32,563 nucleotides of DNA from Candidatus Zixiibacteriota bacterium (GTDB lineage Bacteria; JAAXHH01). The stretch covers positions 1 through 32,563 of the forward strand of contig VGJU01000018.1 of NCBI GenBank assembly GCA_016867335.1. Reading direction: 5' to 3'. Under the pieces are notes generated by a model. The model was not told the origin of the DNA, searched no databases, and worked only from the letters and a program-made list of their open reading frames with translations. The translations under genes were made by a program, and so were the position numbers. Position 1 is the stretch's first letter, and each line of letters begins with the position of its first letter. Positions 1-7,304 of the stretch are shown here, in pieces.

Positions 1-442
1 CGCGGCGGGTTCCGGCGCGGTTTTGCTCATTCCCGTCATGTTGCGCGATGGTTCCGGTGGGCCGCCATCGCTCGAACTCTCCGATGTGATTGTCGCCTCG
101 GCGCAGGCCCAGCGGGTTCCGGTCACCATCGGCGCGCCGGTGAAGGCCAGCGCCATCCCCACCTCCTTCACGCTTCACGCGGCTCGTCCCAATCCGTTCA
201 ACCCGTCCACGCAGATTGCGTACGAGGTTCCCCAGCAGGCTCACATCACGCTGATCGTCTACAATGTGCTGGGACAGGAGGTTGTGCGCCTCGTGGATGC
301 CGTACAGCAAGCAGGCCGCTATACCGTAACCTGGGACGGGCGCAACACGCGAGGTGAGGCAGCATCCAGCGGTGTTTATCTGTACCGACTTGCCAGCAGC
401 ACCGGTTTTGTCGAGTCGCGCCGGATGCTCCTGCTCAAGTAG
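1..442 (+). CDS. C-terminal part of a secreted/surface protein with FlgD-Ig / T9SS type A sorting-like domain (5' truncated by window edge)
   Basis: ORF open to the window edge; motif RPNPFNPSTQIAYEVPQQAHITLIVYNVLGQEVVRLVD...GRYTVTWDGRNTRGEAASSGVYLYRLASSTGFVESRRMLLLK is typical of FlgD-like C-terminal domains. Confidence 0.85.
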   Translation, partial: AAGSGAVLLIPVMLRDGSGGPPSLELSDVIVASAQAQRVPVTIGAPVKASAIPTSFTLHAARPNPFNPSTQIAYEVPQQAHITLIVYNVLGQEVVRLVDAVQQAGRYTVTWDGRNTRGEAASSGVYLYRLASSTGFVESRRMLLLK

Positions 443-591
443 GACGGGCATCTGCGTGGTCGATAACCGGGTGCGGACCGCAGCCGGGGCGTACGACGGA
501 TGCACCGGAGAGTATCCGTCTGAAAAAGAGGGGTTCATGGCGCAAGCAATTCCGGACGAAACGTGATCAAACAGGCTTTTAAGGAGGAAAC

Positions 592-965
592 ATGAATTGG
601 CATCTGGAAGTTCTCAGGAAGTATGCAGTCTTCAATGGACGGGCAAGAAGGAAGGAATACTGGTATTTCTGTGCCTATTCTATGTCATCATCTTCATTGT
701 TCTTTCAGTCATCGATGGTGTTACCGGAAGCTACAGTCGGGAAGATGGAATGGGCTTACTAGGAGGGATTTACACGCTTGCCGTGTTCGTTCCCAGCATA
801 GCCGTAGCCGTGCGCCGACTTCACGATACTGAGCGTAGCGGTTGGTGGCTTCTAATCGCATTGGTTCCGTTTATCGGCGCAATTGTCCTACTGGTATTCA
901 TGGTTCAAGACAGCAAGCCTGGGAAGAACCAATACGGTGCAAATCCGAAAGAAGCAACCGTCTAA
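592..965 (+). pseudogene. DUF805 family membrane protein, frameshifted near 667-674
   Basis: SD AAGGAGG (581-587) then ATG at 592 gives MNWHLEVLRKYAVFNGRARRKEYWYF; the family-typical continuation CLFYVIIFIVLSVIDGVTGSY...RRLHDTERSGWWLLIALVPFIGAIVLLVFM...G.NQYG is in a different frame (ORF 597..965). Confidence 0.8.
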
Positions 966-1092
966 CACGACACGCGCCAGACGAGGCCGGCACTCCGCAT
1001 CTCTTCGCGATGGGGCGCCCCCCTTGGGCGACCGGTCCCGACACTCACGGAGTAATCCAGAGCTGGCCTCGCAGGTGTGCCTACCGTTATCC
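960..1092 (+). other. degenerate attC-like recombination site (attC-a)
   Basis: R''-like GTCTAAC (960-966) overlapping the DUF805 stop; inner arms CGAGGCCGGC (982-991) / GCTGGCCTCG (1062-1071) pair 9/10; R'-like GTTATCC (1086-1092) is imperfect. Confidence 0.6.
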
Positions 1093-1133
1093 GTCAAAGC
1101 CAGACGCAAAACCAGCAATCTTGGAGATGTTTC

Positions 1134-1946
1134 ATGACAATTGACCTTGCAAAACTTTGGGATTTCAACAAACCCGATGTAAGCGAGGAACGCTTCCGCT
1201 CAGCGCTTTTAACTGCGTCTGGTGATGACGTGTTAATACTTCAGACACAGATTGCTCGAACATACGGGCTTCGTCGCGATTTTTCCAAATCCCAACAAAT
1301 CCTTACAGACATTGAGCCGCAACTTGAAAAGTCCAGCATTGAAGCGAGAGTGCGTTATTATCTCGAGCTGGGACGGACCTATTCGTCTGCCACGCATCCA
1401 CCTGAGTCGCAGACAGCCGAAGTCAGGGAACTGGCTCGCTCTGCTTTTTTGCAGGCGGCTGAACTTGCGCAACATGGAAAACTCGACAGCCTGGCTATTG
1501 ACGCGCTTCACATGATGACCTTTATAGACACCGCATCCGAAGAACAGATTGAATGGAATCGCAAGGCGATGGTGCTCATGCAATCATCATCCCAGCCAGA
1601 AGCAAAGAAGTGGGCAGGCGCTCTCCACAACAATACAGGATACGCACTTCACCTTTTAGGACGTAATGAAGACGCGCTGGTAGAATTCAAACTAGCCCTT
1701 GCCGCACATGAGCAGGGCGGAAATCCCCCAAACATCCGAATTGCGCATTGGATGATTGCTTGGACATTACGATCTCTTGGACGGTTGAATGATGCAATTG
1801 AGATTCAGTTACGCCTCGAAAAAGAGTGTGATGTAGCAGGCGAACCTGACCCCTATGTTTTTGAAGAACTTGAACTGCTTTATGAAGCGGCAGGCGAAAA
1901 GGAAAAATCTGAATTCTATACGACTCGCCGTAAGGCAACATCGTAA
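1134..1946 (+). CDS. tetratricopeptide-repeat protein
   Basis: ATG at 1134; TPR-like repeats (WAGALHNNTGYALHLLGRNEDALVEFKLALAAHEQ..., IAHWMIAWTLRSLGRLNDAIEIQLRLEKE); lies between two attC-like sites. Confidence 0.75.
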   Translation: MTIDLAKLWDFNKPDVSEERFRSALLTASGDDVLILQTQIARTYGLRRDFSKSQQILTDIEPQLEKSSIEARVRYYLELGRTYSSATHPPESQTAEVRELARSAFLQAAELAQHGKLDSLAIDALHMMTFIDTASEEQIEWNRKAMVLMQSSSQPEAKKWAGALHNNTGYALHLLGRNEDALVEFKLALAAHEQGGNPPNIRIAHWMIAWTLRSLGRLNDAIEIQLRLEKECDVAGEPDPYVFEELELLYEAAGEKEKSEFYTTRRKATS

Positions 1947-1960
1947 CCTAAAGAAATGAC

Positions 1961-2088
1961 GGCTAACAAGCGTGCATCTGACGTGTGGGTACAGTACGAA
2001 TTTTCAAGCACTTTTCTAGCTTCGAGTTATTCCTGCTTCCAAGCATTCTCCACGCCCGCCCACACGCAGGTAACGCAAACCGTTAGCC
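1961..2088 (+). other. attC-like recombination site (attC-b)
   Basis: GGCTAAC (1961-1967) perfectly complementary to GTTAGCC (2082-2088); inner arms CTGACGTGTGGG / CCCACACGCAG pair with one unpaired (extrahelical-like) base. Confidence 0.8.
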
Positions 2089-2218
2089 CGACATAGATCC
2101 GAGGAGACAAATACTTGCACTGGATCGCCCCCACCGAAAAAGACGCCGCTCAGGACTAAGTTCGGCGAGAAACGCCGTCATCACCAGTAAAACTGTCCGA
2201 ACCATTAGGAGAACAAAT

Positions 2219-3907
2219 ATGAACAAGAAAATCGCTCTTTCGGTTAGTGTTTTAGGCGTCTTTGGCGTTTTTCTCTCTTGTGCGTGGGCTACAGAGCTTT
2301 TTTCTGGGGCAGATCAATTTGTTGCCATGTTCGCGCCTTGGTCGGTCTTCTTGCTGGTTCTTGCGAATGTTTCAACAGTGAAGGAGCAGAATACGGCGGA
2401 TGCCATAAAGAGAACGGAGGAACTGATCGCCGCGACAGACAAACTGAGACAGAAACTGTGGGACGACCCGCACCGCCCCCGGTATCACTTTATGCCGCGC
2501 CAAGCGTGGATGAACGATATCAACGGGGCAATTTTCTGGAAGGGTCGCTACCACATTTTCTATCAGTATAACCCTGAGGGCGGCTATTGGAAATGGATGC
2601 AGTGGGGGCACGCTTCCAGTGTGGACCTCGTACACTGGGTACATCATCCGATCGCCCTCACGCCGGACCGGGACGGCCCGGACCGAGATGGGTGTTTCAG
2701 CGGCGGAGCATTTGTCAATAAACAGGGGGTGCCAACGTTCATCTACCATGGCGTTCCCGACGGCACCTGCATTGCTACCGCAGATGATGATCTGCTCGTC
2801 CACTGGACCAAACATCCGGCAAACCCTGTCATTCGCGTACCCAAGGAGGGCGAGCCGGGACATGGCAAATACGTAGTCTTTGATCCGACCGCCTGGGTCG
2901 AAGACGATACCTATTTTGCCTTGATCGGCAACCGCATACCCGGTATCGAAGGTGACGGGACAGCGCTGTTCAAATCCAAAAACCTTGAACAGTGGGAGTT
3001 CGTCGGGTCGTTCTACAAATCCGATCGCCGTTGGACCGACGCCCGCGAGGATTGCGCCGTCCCCGACTTCTTCCGCCTCGGGAATAAGCACATGCTGCTG
3101 TTCTGCAGTCACCTGCAGGGAAGCCAATATTATCTCGGACGCTGGAATGGAAAGGATTCTTTTGGAGCGGAAACGCATGGTTGGATGCACTGGCCCGGGG
3201 GGCACATGGGCGGACCGAGAAGTCTGCTGGACGACCAAGGGCGCCGCATCTACTTCGACTGGATATGGGAGATACAAGGCAAGGATCGCGAAAGGGCATT
3301 CGGCTGGTCCGGGGTCATGACGGTGCCGAGAATACTCTCACTCGCCGCCGACGGCAGTACGCTCTTAATCGAGCCGGCGCCTGAACTCGAGGTTCTCCGC
3401 TTCAAACCGCGTAAGCGTCAGAATATCCATATGGCCGCGGATGCTGAAATCAAACTTGATGATATCAGCGGTGATAGCCTCGAACTGGCCGCGGAAATCC
3501 AGCCGACAGGCGCTAGCGAATTCGGCCTGAAAGTTCGCTGCTCGGAAGACGGGACAGAACAGACACTTATCATTTGCGAGCCTTCTGCCCATAAGCTCAA
3601 AATCGACATAAGCAAATCGACGCTCGACGAAGCCATCAGAGAACGGTACCATTGTTACCGAGGTAACGGACCACCTGTGAAAGCCCAGGAAGCGCCGTTT
3701 GAGCTTCGCGACGGGGAAAATCTGAAACTGCGTATCTTTGTGGACAGATCGGTAGTTGAGGTGTTCGCGAACGGGCGGCAGTGCATCACGCAACGAATCT
3801 ATCCTACCCGCGGCGACAGTCTGGGTATCGCGCTTTTTGCCCGAGGCGGCAGTGCGAAAGTAATATCACTTGAGGCCTGGGAAATGGCGCCAACAAACAG
3901 TTATTAG
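2219..3907 (+). CDS. glycoside hydrolase family 32 (beta-fructosidase-like) with a two-TM-like N-terminal segment
   Basis: RPRYHFMPRQAWMNDINGAIFWKGRYHIFYQYNPEGGYWKWMQWGHASSVDLVHW, DGCFSGGAF, EDCAVPDFF, C-terminal beta-sandwich (LRIFVDRSVVEVFANGRQCITQRIYP). Confidence 0.9.
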   Translation: MNKKIALSVSVLGVFGVFLSCAWATELFSGADQFVAMFAPWSVFLLVLANVSTVKEQNTADAIKRTEELIAATDKLRQKLWDDPHRPRYHFMPRQAWMNDINGAIFWKGRYHIFYQYNPEGGYWKWMQWGHASSVDLVHWVHHPIALTPDRDGPDRDGCFSGGAFVNKQGVPTFIYHGVPDGTCIATADDDLLVHWTKHPANPVIRVPKEGEPGHGKYVVFDPTAWVEDDTYFALIGNRIPGIEGDGTALFKSKNLEQWEFVGSFYKSDRRWTDAREDCAVPDFFRLGNKHMLLFCSHLQGSQYYLGRWNGKDSFGAETHGWMHWPGGHMGGPRSLLDDQGRRIYFDWIWEIQGKDRERAFGWSGVMTVPRILSLAADGSTLLIEPAPELEVLRFKPRKRQNIHMAADAEIKLDDISGDSLELAAEIQPTGASEFGLKVRCSEDGTEQTLIICEPSAHKLKIDISKSTLDEAIRERYHCYRGNGPPVKAQEAPFELRDGENLKLRIFVDRSVVEVFANGRQCITQRIYPTRGDSLGIALFARGGSAKVISLEAWEMAPTNSY

Positions 3908-3936
3908 CCAACTATCGGTTCCTAAAGAGGTGATGT

Positions 3937-4234
3937 GTGCGATATTCTTTTGCATGGGATCCCCAGAAAGCAAGAGATAATCAGCATAAACATGGGATAG
4001 GCTTTGAACGAGCGGCTACGGTCTTTCGTGATTCGCAAGCCCTATCGATTTATGATACGGAGCACAGCAAGGATGAGGATCGCTGGATTACCCTGGGTCT
4101 GGACCGTGAAGGCGTTGTGCTGGTGGTTGTACACACATTTCATGATGTTGATCAAGAGACTACGCGCATTCGTCATCTCCACGCGCAAAGCAACCAGACG
4201 TGAGCAACGTCAATATTTAGAGAGGCAATCATGA
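3937..4234 (+). pseudogene. brnT: BrnT family toxin, frameshifted near its C-terminus (~4166-4174)
   Basis: GTG start at 3937: MRYSFAWDPQKARDNQHKHGIGFERAATVFRD...; frame ends at TGA 4201-4203 with RIRHLHAQSNQT, whereas the family-typical C-terminus VISTRKATRREQRQYLERQS is in another frame ending at TGA 4232-4234, overlapping the antitoxin ATG. Confidence 0.8.
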
Positions 4235-4461
4235 AACGAGAATATGATTTTTCTAAAGGTGAGCGGGGGAAGTTTTATCTTCCTGATGCAGAGCTGGATA
4301 TTCCTATCTATCTGGATCCAGAGGTGGCGGCTTTTGTTCAAAAAGCTGCGGCATCCAAAGGGGTTGATATGGAAGAGCTCGTCAACGATTGGATACGTAA
4401 AGATATAGCTTTGATTGAGACGGTCCTTCAGGAAGGCTCCAAAACTTTGTCCTCCACCTGA
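4231..4461 (+). CDS. brnA: BrnA-like antitoxin
   Basis: MKREYDFSKGERGKFYLPDAELDIPIYLDPEVAAFVQKAAASKGVDMEELVNDWIRKDI; immediately 3' of BrnT with ATGA overlap in the ancestral frame. Confidence 0.8.
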   Translation: MKREYDFSKGERGKFYLPDAELDIPIYLDPEVAAFVQKAAASKGVDMEELVNDWIRKDIALIETVLQEGSKTLSST

Positions 4462-4555
4462 GAGATGGCCGATTCTGAACGTGATTGGGCCCTATCCAAA
4501 GCCTTGACTCTGAGATAGTCATTAGCCGGGATTCTTATCCAGAAAGAATATTTCC

Positions 4556-4627
4556 ACCCAACAACGGTTTGAAACAGACTGGCGTCTGCTTCGGTCACAC
4601 CGGCTGTTTAAACCAAGGTCGTTAGGC
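4556..4627 (+). other. attC recombination site (attC-c)
   Basis: R'' ACCCAAC (4556-4562, fits RYYYAAC), R' GTTAGGC (4621-4627, fits GTTRRRY), arms GGTTTGAAACAG / CTGTTTAAACC complementary except for one extra G; 72 bp. Confidence 0.88.
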
Positions 4628-4657
4628 CGAGCGCCATGTCGCTAGGGTCGTCGTGAG

Positions 4658-5116
4658 ATGAGCCAAACAAGGAAGCGGACGAACAGCAGACCGGCGCTGT
4701 GGCGTTGCCCCAAGTGCGGCGAGCGCTTCACGACCCGGAATCAGTGGCACGCATGCGGGTCCTTTGACCTCGACACGTTGTTCGCGCGCAGTCAGCCAGT
4801 CGTGCGTCGCCTCTACGAGCGATTCCTTGAGATCGTCCACGAGTCAGGCCCCGTGACGGTCATTCCACAGAAAACGCGGATCGCGCTCTAGGTTCGAATG
4901 CGGTTCGCCGCCCTGATGCCGCAGAATGATGCGCTGAAGGGCCATCTGGTTCTGGCGCGATGTGTTACTTCGGAGCGATTCGAGAGGATTGAGACGTACT
5001 CGCCTCGCAACCATGTACACGTGTTTCTACTCCGGTCGGAGGACGACTTCGACAAGACGTTTCAGGGGTTCATCAGCGAAGCGTACAGGGTCGGCAGGCA
5101 GGAACATCTTGAGTAG
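4658..5116 (+). pseudogene. DUF5655-like protein interrupted by in-frame TAG at 4889-4891
   Basis: Same-frame ORFs 4658..4891 (..VTVIPQKTRIAL*) and 4898..5116 (MRFAALMPQNDALKGHLVLARCVTSERFERIETYSPRNHVHVFLLRSEDDFD...VGRQEHLE) join as one continuous domain across the TAG. Confidence 0.8.
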
Positions 5117-5119
5117 CCA

Positions 5120-5184
5120 GCCTAACACAGCATGGAGCGAGTGGCGCTGCGCTTGCCAATCCGCTCAACGGCAGGGCGTTAGGG
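5120..5184 (+). other. attC recombination site (attC-d)
   Basis: R'' GCCTAAC (5120-5126), R' GTTAGGG (5178-5184), inner GGAGCG/CGCTC arms; 65 bp just after the DUF5655 stop. Confidence 0.85.
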
Positions 5185-5371
5185 GGACATGGGACATTCA
5201 AGATGGCACCGGGAATCGCATAATTGCCCAGATGTACAAAGGTGGGCAAATGCCTTTGGATGGTAGGGCCACTTGGGGCCGAGCGACTTCGATGAGAGAA
5301 ACGACGCCTACCATGCTGCTGGCCTTTCGAATGTAAGAAGTTGTTGCATTAAACCAAGCTGCGCCTAATGA

Positions 5372-5596
5372 ATTCGGTTTCCACGAGAAATTGCGATCCG
5401 TGCTGTACGTAAACTCGAACAATTACATGCTGCCACTGTACTTGATGACTTGAAAACACCACCAGACAACCGGCTCCATGAGCTTGGACGCGACTGTAAC
5501 GGACAACACTCGATTTCCGTCAATGACCAATGGCGCATCTGTTTCAGGTTTGAAAATGGCGATGCCTATGAGGTCGAGGTCTGTGACTATCACTAG
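5372..5596 (+). pseudogene. higB: HigB/RelE-like toxin, N-terminally truncated (in-frame TGA at 5369-5371, no recognisable start)
   Basis: Manual translation: IRFPREIAIRAVRKLEQLHAATVLDDLKTPPDNRLHELGRDCNGQHSISVNDQWRICFRFENGDAYEVEVCDYH*, typical of HigB from its middle to its end; 12 bp upstream of higA; not in the supplied ORF track. Confidence 0.8.
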
Positions 5597-5608
5597 GAAA
5601 GAGGCATA

Positions 5609-5923
5609 ATGAGCATTCCCAACACCAGACGGATGAAGCGTCGGCCTACTCATTCAGGCGAGATATTGCGCGAAGACTTCATGCCTGACAACAATCTGAC
5701 CGTCATCGGGCTGGCAAGTGCCCTTGGTGTTTCCCGACAAACGGTTAACGAACTTCTTCGTGAGCGTCGTGCAATCAGCCCAGGGATGGCTCTACGTCTG
5801 TCTCGTCTTTTTGGCAACTCCCCGGAATTCTGGCTTAACTTACAACGCGCAGTGGATCTTTGGGACGCGGAAGCCGCGATCAAGAAGGATGTACGACAGA
5901 TTAAGCCGTTGCACATCGCCTAA
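5609..5923 (+). CDS. higA: HigA family antitoxin (HTH-XRE)
   Basis: MSIPNTRRMKRRPTHSGEILREDFMPDNNLTVIGLASALGVSRQTVNELLRERRAISPGMALRLSRLFGNSPEFWLNLQRAVDLWDA. Confidence 0.92.
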   Translation: MSIPNTRRMKRRPTHSGEILREDFMPDNNLTVIGLASALGVSRQTVNELLRERRAISPGMALRLSRLFGNSPEFWLNLQRAVDLWDAEAAIKKDVRQIKPLHIA

Positions 5924-6013
5924 CACATCGCACTGGAGCCGACCGCACCAATGACAGTCGGTGCTGCCAGTCCATCGTCCGTGGCGCGGCGGCTCACTCC
6001 ATCTCGGTTGCAA
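5918..6013 (+). other. degenerate attC-like site (attC-e)
   Basis: R'' GCCTAAC (5918-5924) overlapping the higA stop; GGAGCCG / CGGCTC inner arms; R'-like GTTGCAA (6007-6013) imperfect. Confidence 0.6.
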
Positions 6014-6025
6014 TAAAAGACTACA

Positions 6026-6955
6026 ATGAACGATTATGTTGCTGTGAGTTTGGGTGTGATATGTGCCGGAATGGGCGGGGAGCTTTTTGTGCGAGGCGCC
6101 GTCGGTCTTGCGCACTGGGCGCGAGTTTCTCCGGGTATTATCGGGGTAACCGTTGCCGCCTTCGCCACCTCGAGCCCCGAACTGTCCGTCGCTATCAATG
6201 CCGGGATGGCTGGACAACCACCAATTGCCCTCGGCGATGTGCTCGGAAGTAACGTGGTGAATGTCGCGCTGATCCTTGCGCTTGCTTTGGTCATTTCCGG
6301 TATTCAGAGCCCTCGTGACAGCGTGAAAAGAGATTTTCCTGTGGCCATGTTGGTCCCGGTTGTCACAGGCGTGCTTATGCTGGACGGCATGCTGTCCAGA
6401 TTCGACGGCGGCCTCATGTTGAGCATGTTTTTCGCGTGGCTGGTGGCCGCGGTTATTGAGGCACGCAAACAACGCAGTGTCACAGAGGAGGTTCTTGGTG
6501 AGCATCGGGGGTGGTTTGCTGTGCTGTCCTGCATTGTCGGTCTCGGCTTCCTGATCGCTGCAGGCACGCTCATTGTGGCGGGATCCCGAGGCATTGCTAT
6601 GGCCTTGGGGATCGATGCCTTTGTTATTGGGGCAACCATTGTGGCGGTGGGCACATCCGTGCCTGAACTCGCCACCACCGTCATTGCCAAGCTGCTAGGA
6701 CACGATGAGGTGAGCTTGGGGACCATCCTGGGCAGTAATATCTTTAACGGCGTTTTTATCGTTGCCGTAGCGGCCATGCTCTCCCCGATCACCATCAGTT
6801 GGCGTGAGGTGGTGGTTACCTTGGTGTTTGGCCTCGTGGCTTTGGTGTGCACGTACCCCACGCGCACCGGCTTCATCGAAGGCAGGCGGGGCGTGTTGCT
6901 GCTGGTGCTTTATGCGGTCTATCTCACGACGATCCTGCAACGCCAAGCAGCCTAA
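6026..6955 (+). CDS. calcium/sodium antiporter (CaCA family, YrbG-like)
   Basis: Two alpha-repeat signatures: GVTVAAFATSSPELSVAINAGMAG...LGDVLGSNVVNVALIL and GATIVAVGTSVPELATTVIAKLLG...LGTILGSNIFNGVFIV. Confidence 0.92.
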   Translation: MNDYVAVSLGVICAGMGGELFVRGAVGLAHWARVSPGIIGVTVAAFATSSPELSVAINAGMAGQPPIALGDVLGSNVVNVALILALALVISGIQSPRDSVKRDFPVAMLVPVVTGVLMLDGMLSRFDGGLMLSMFFAWLVAAVIEARKQRSVTEEVLGEHRGWFAVLSCIVGLGFLIAAGTLIVAGSRGIAMALGIDAFVIGATIVAVGTSVPELATTVIAKLLGHDEVSLGTILGSNIFNGVFIVAVAAMLSPITISWREVVVTLVFGLVALVCTYPTRTGFIEGRRGVLLLVLYAVYLTTILQRQAA

Positions 6956-7031
6956 CCCACGCGTTGCACCTGACTGCCTACAGCCTACGCTTGGCTCCGG
7001 CTTCCGACAGCAGGTGAGCGCCACGCTGGGC
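6950..7031 (+). other. attC-like site (attC-f), last recognisable site of the array
   Basis: R'' GCCTAAC (6950-6956) overlapping the antiporter stop; GCACCTG / CAGGTG inner arms; R'-like GCTGGGC (7025-7031), one mismatch to GTTRRRY. Confidence 0.62.
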
Positions 7032-7304
7032 GGCACGAGCACAACCGTGGATGATGTCAGTCGCAGAACGCGTAGACGATAGCCGCTATGATCACATCGC
7101 TTTTAACATTGACAGCGCGAACTATTGAAGACGGGTCTCCAGACTCATGCGTCTTGGCGTCAAGCAATGGATCGTGATTAGGGCGTTGACGCAGCATGAG
7201 ACGGACATCCGGAGCGATTGTCGTGGCGGCCTACGTTAATTGGCGCAAAAGTGGCCTCGTAGAGGCGTGGTACAACTGAGGAACACAGACACCCTCCTTA
7301 AAGA

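Larger units (their letters stand above)
592..7031 (+). mobile_element. integron-type gene cassette array lacking an integrase in the window (CALIN-like)
   Basis: Six similarly oriented attC-like sites, each overlapping or following the stop codons of same-strand small genes; TA modules and unrelated cargo. Confidence 0.8.

Noticed and set aside
443-591. Possible attI or first cassette junction upstream of DUF805
   Set aside because: No convincing GTTRRRY box or integrase ORF seen; cannot define the left edge of the array.
2372-3277. Minus strand ORF (301 aa) within GH32
   Set aside because: Antisense shadow of a well-supported GH32 gene.
5224-5249. TTGCCCA...TGGGCAA inverted repeat in the HigBA cassette
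   Set aside because: Short 7-bp arms with a 12-nt loop and no supporting context; reported only as noticed.
7032-7300. Possible further attC (CTTTTAAC near 7105 ... ACGTTAATT near 7235) or remnant cassette
   Set aside because: Boxes are weak matches and I could not find paired inner arms; region left unannotated.
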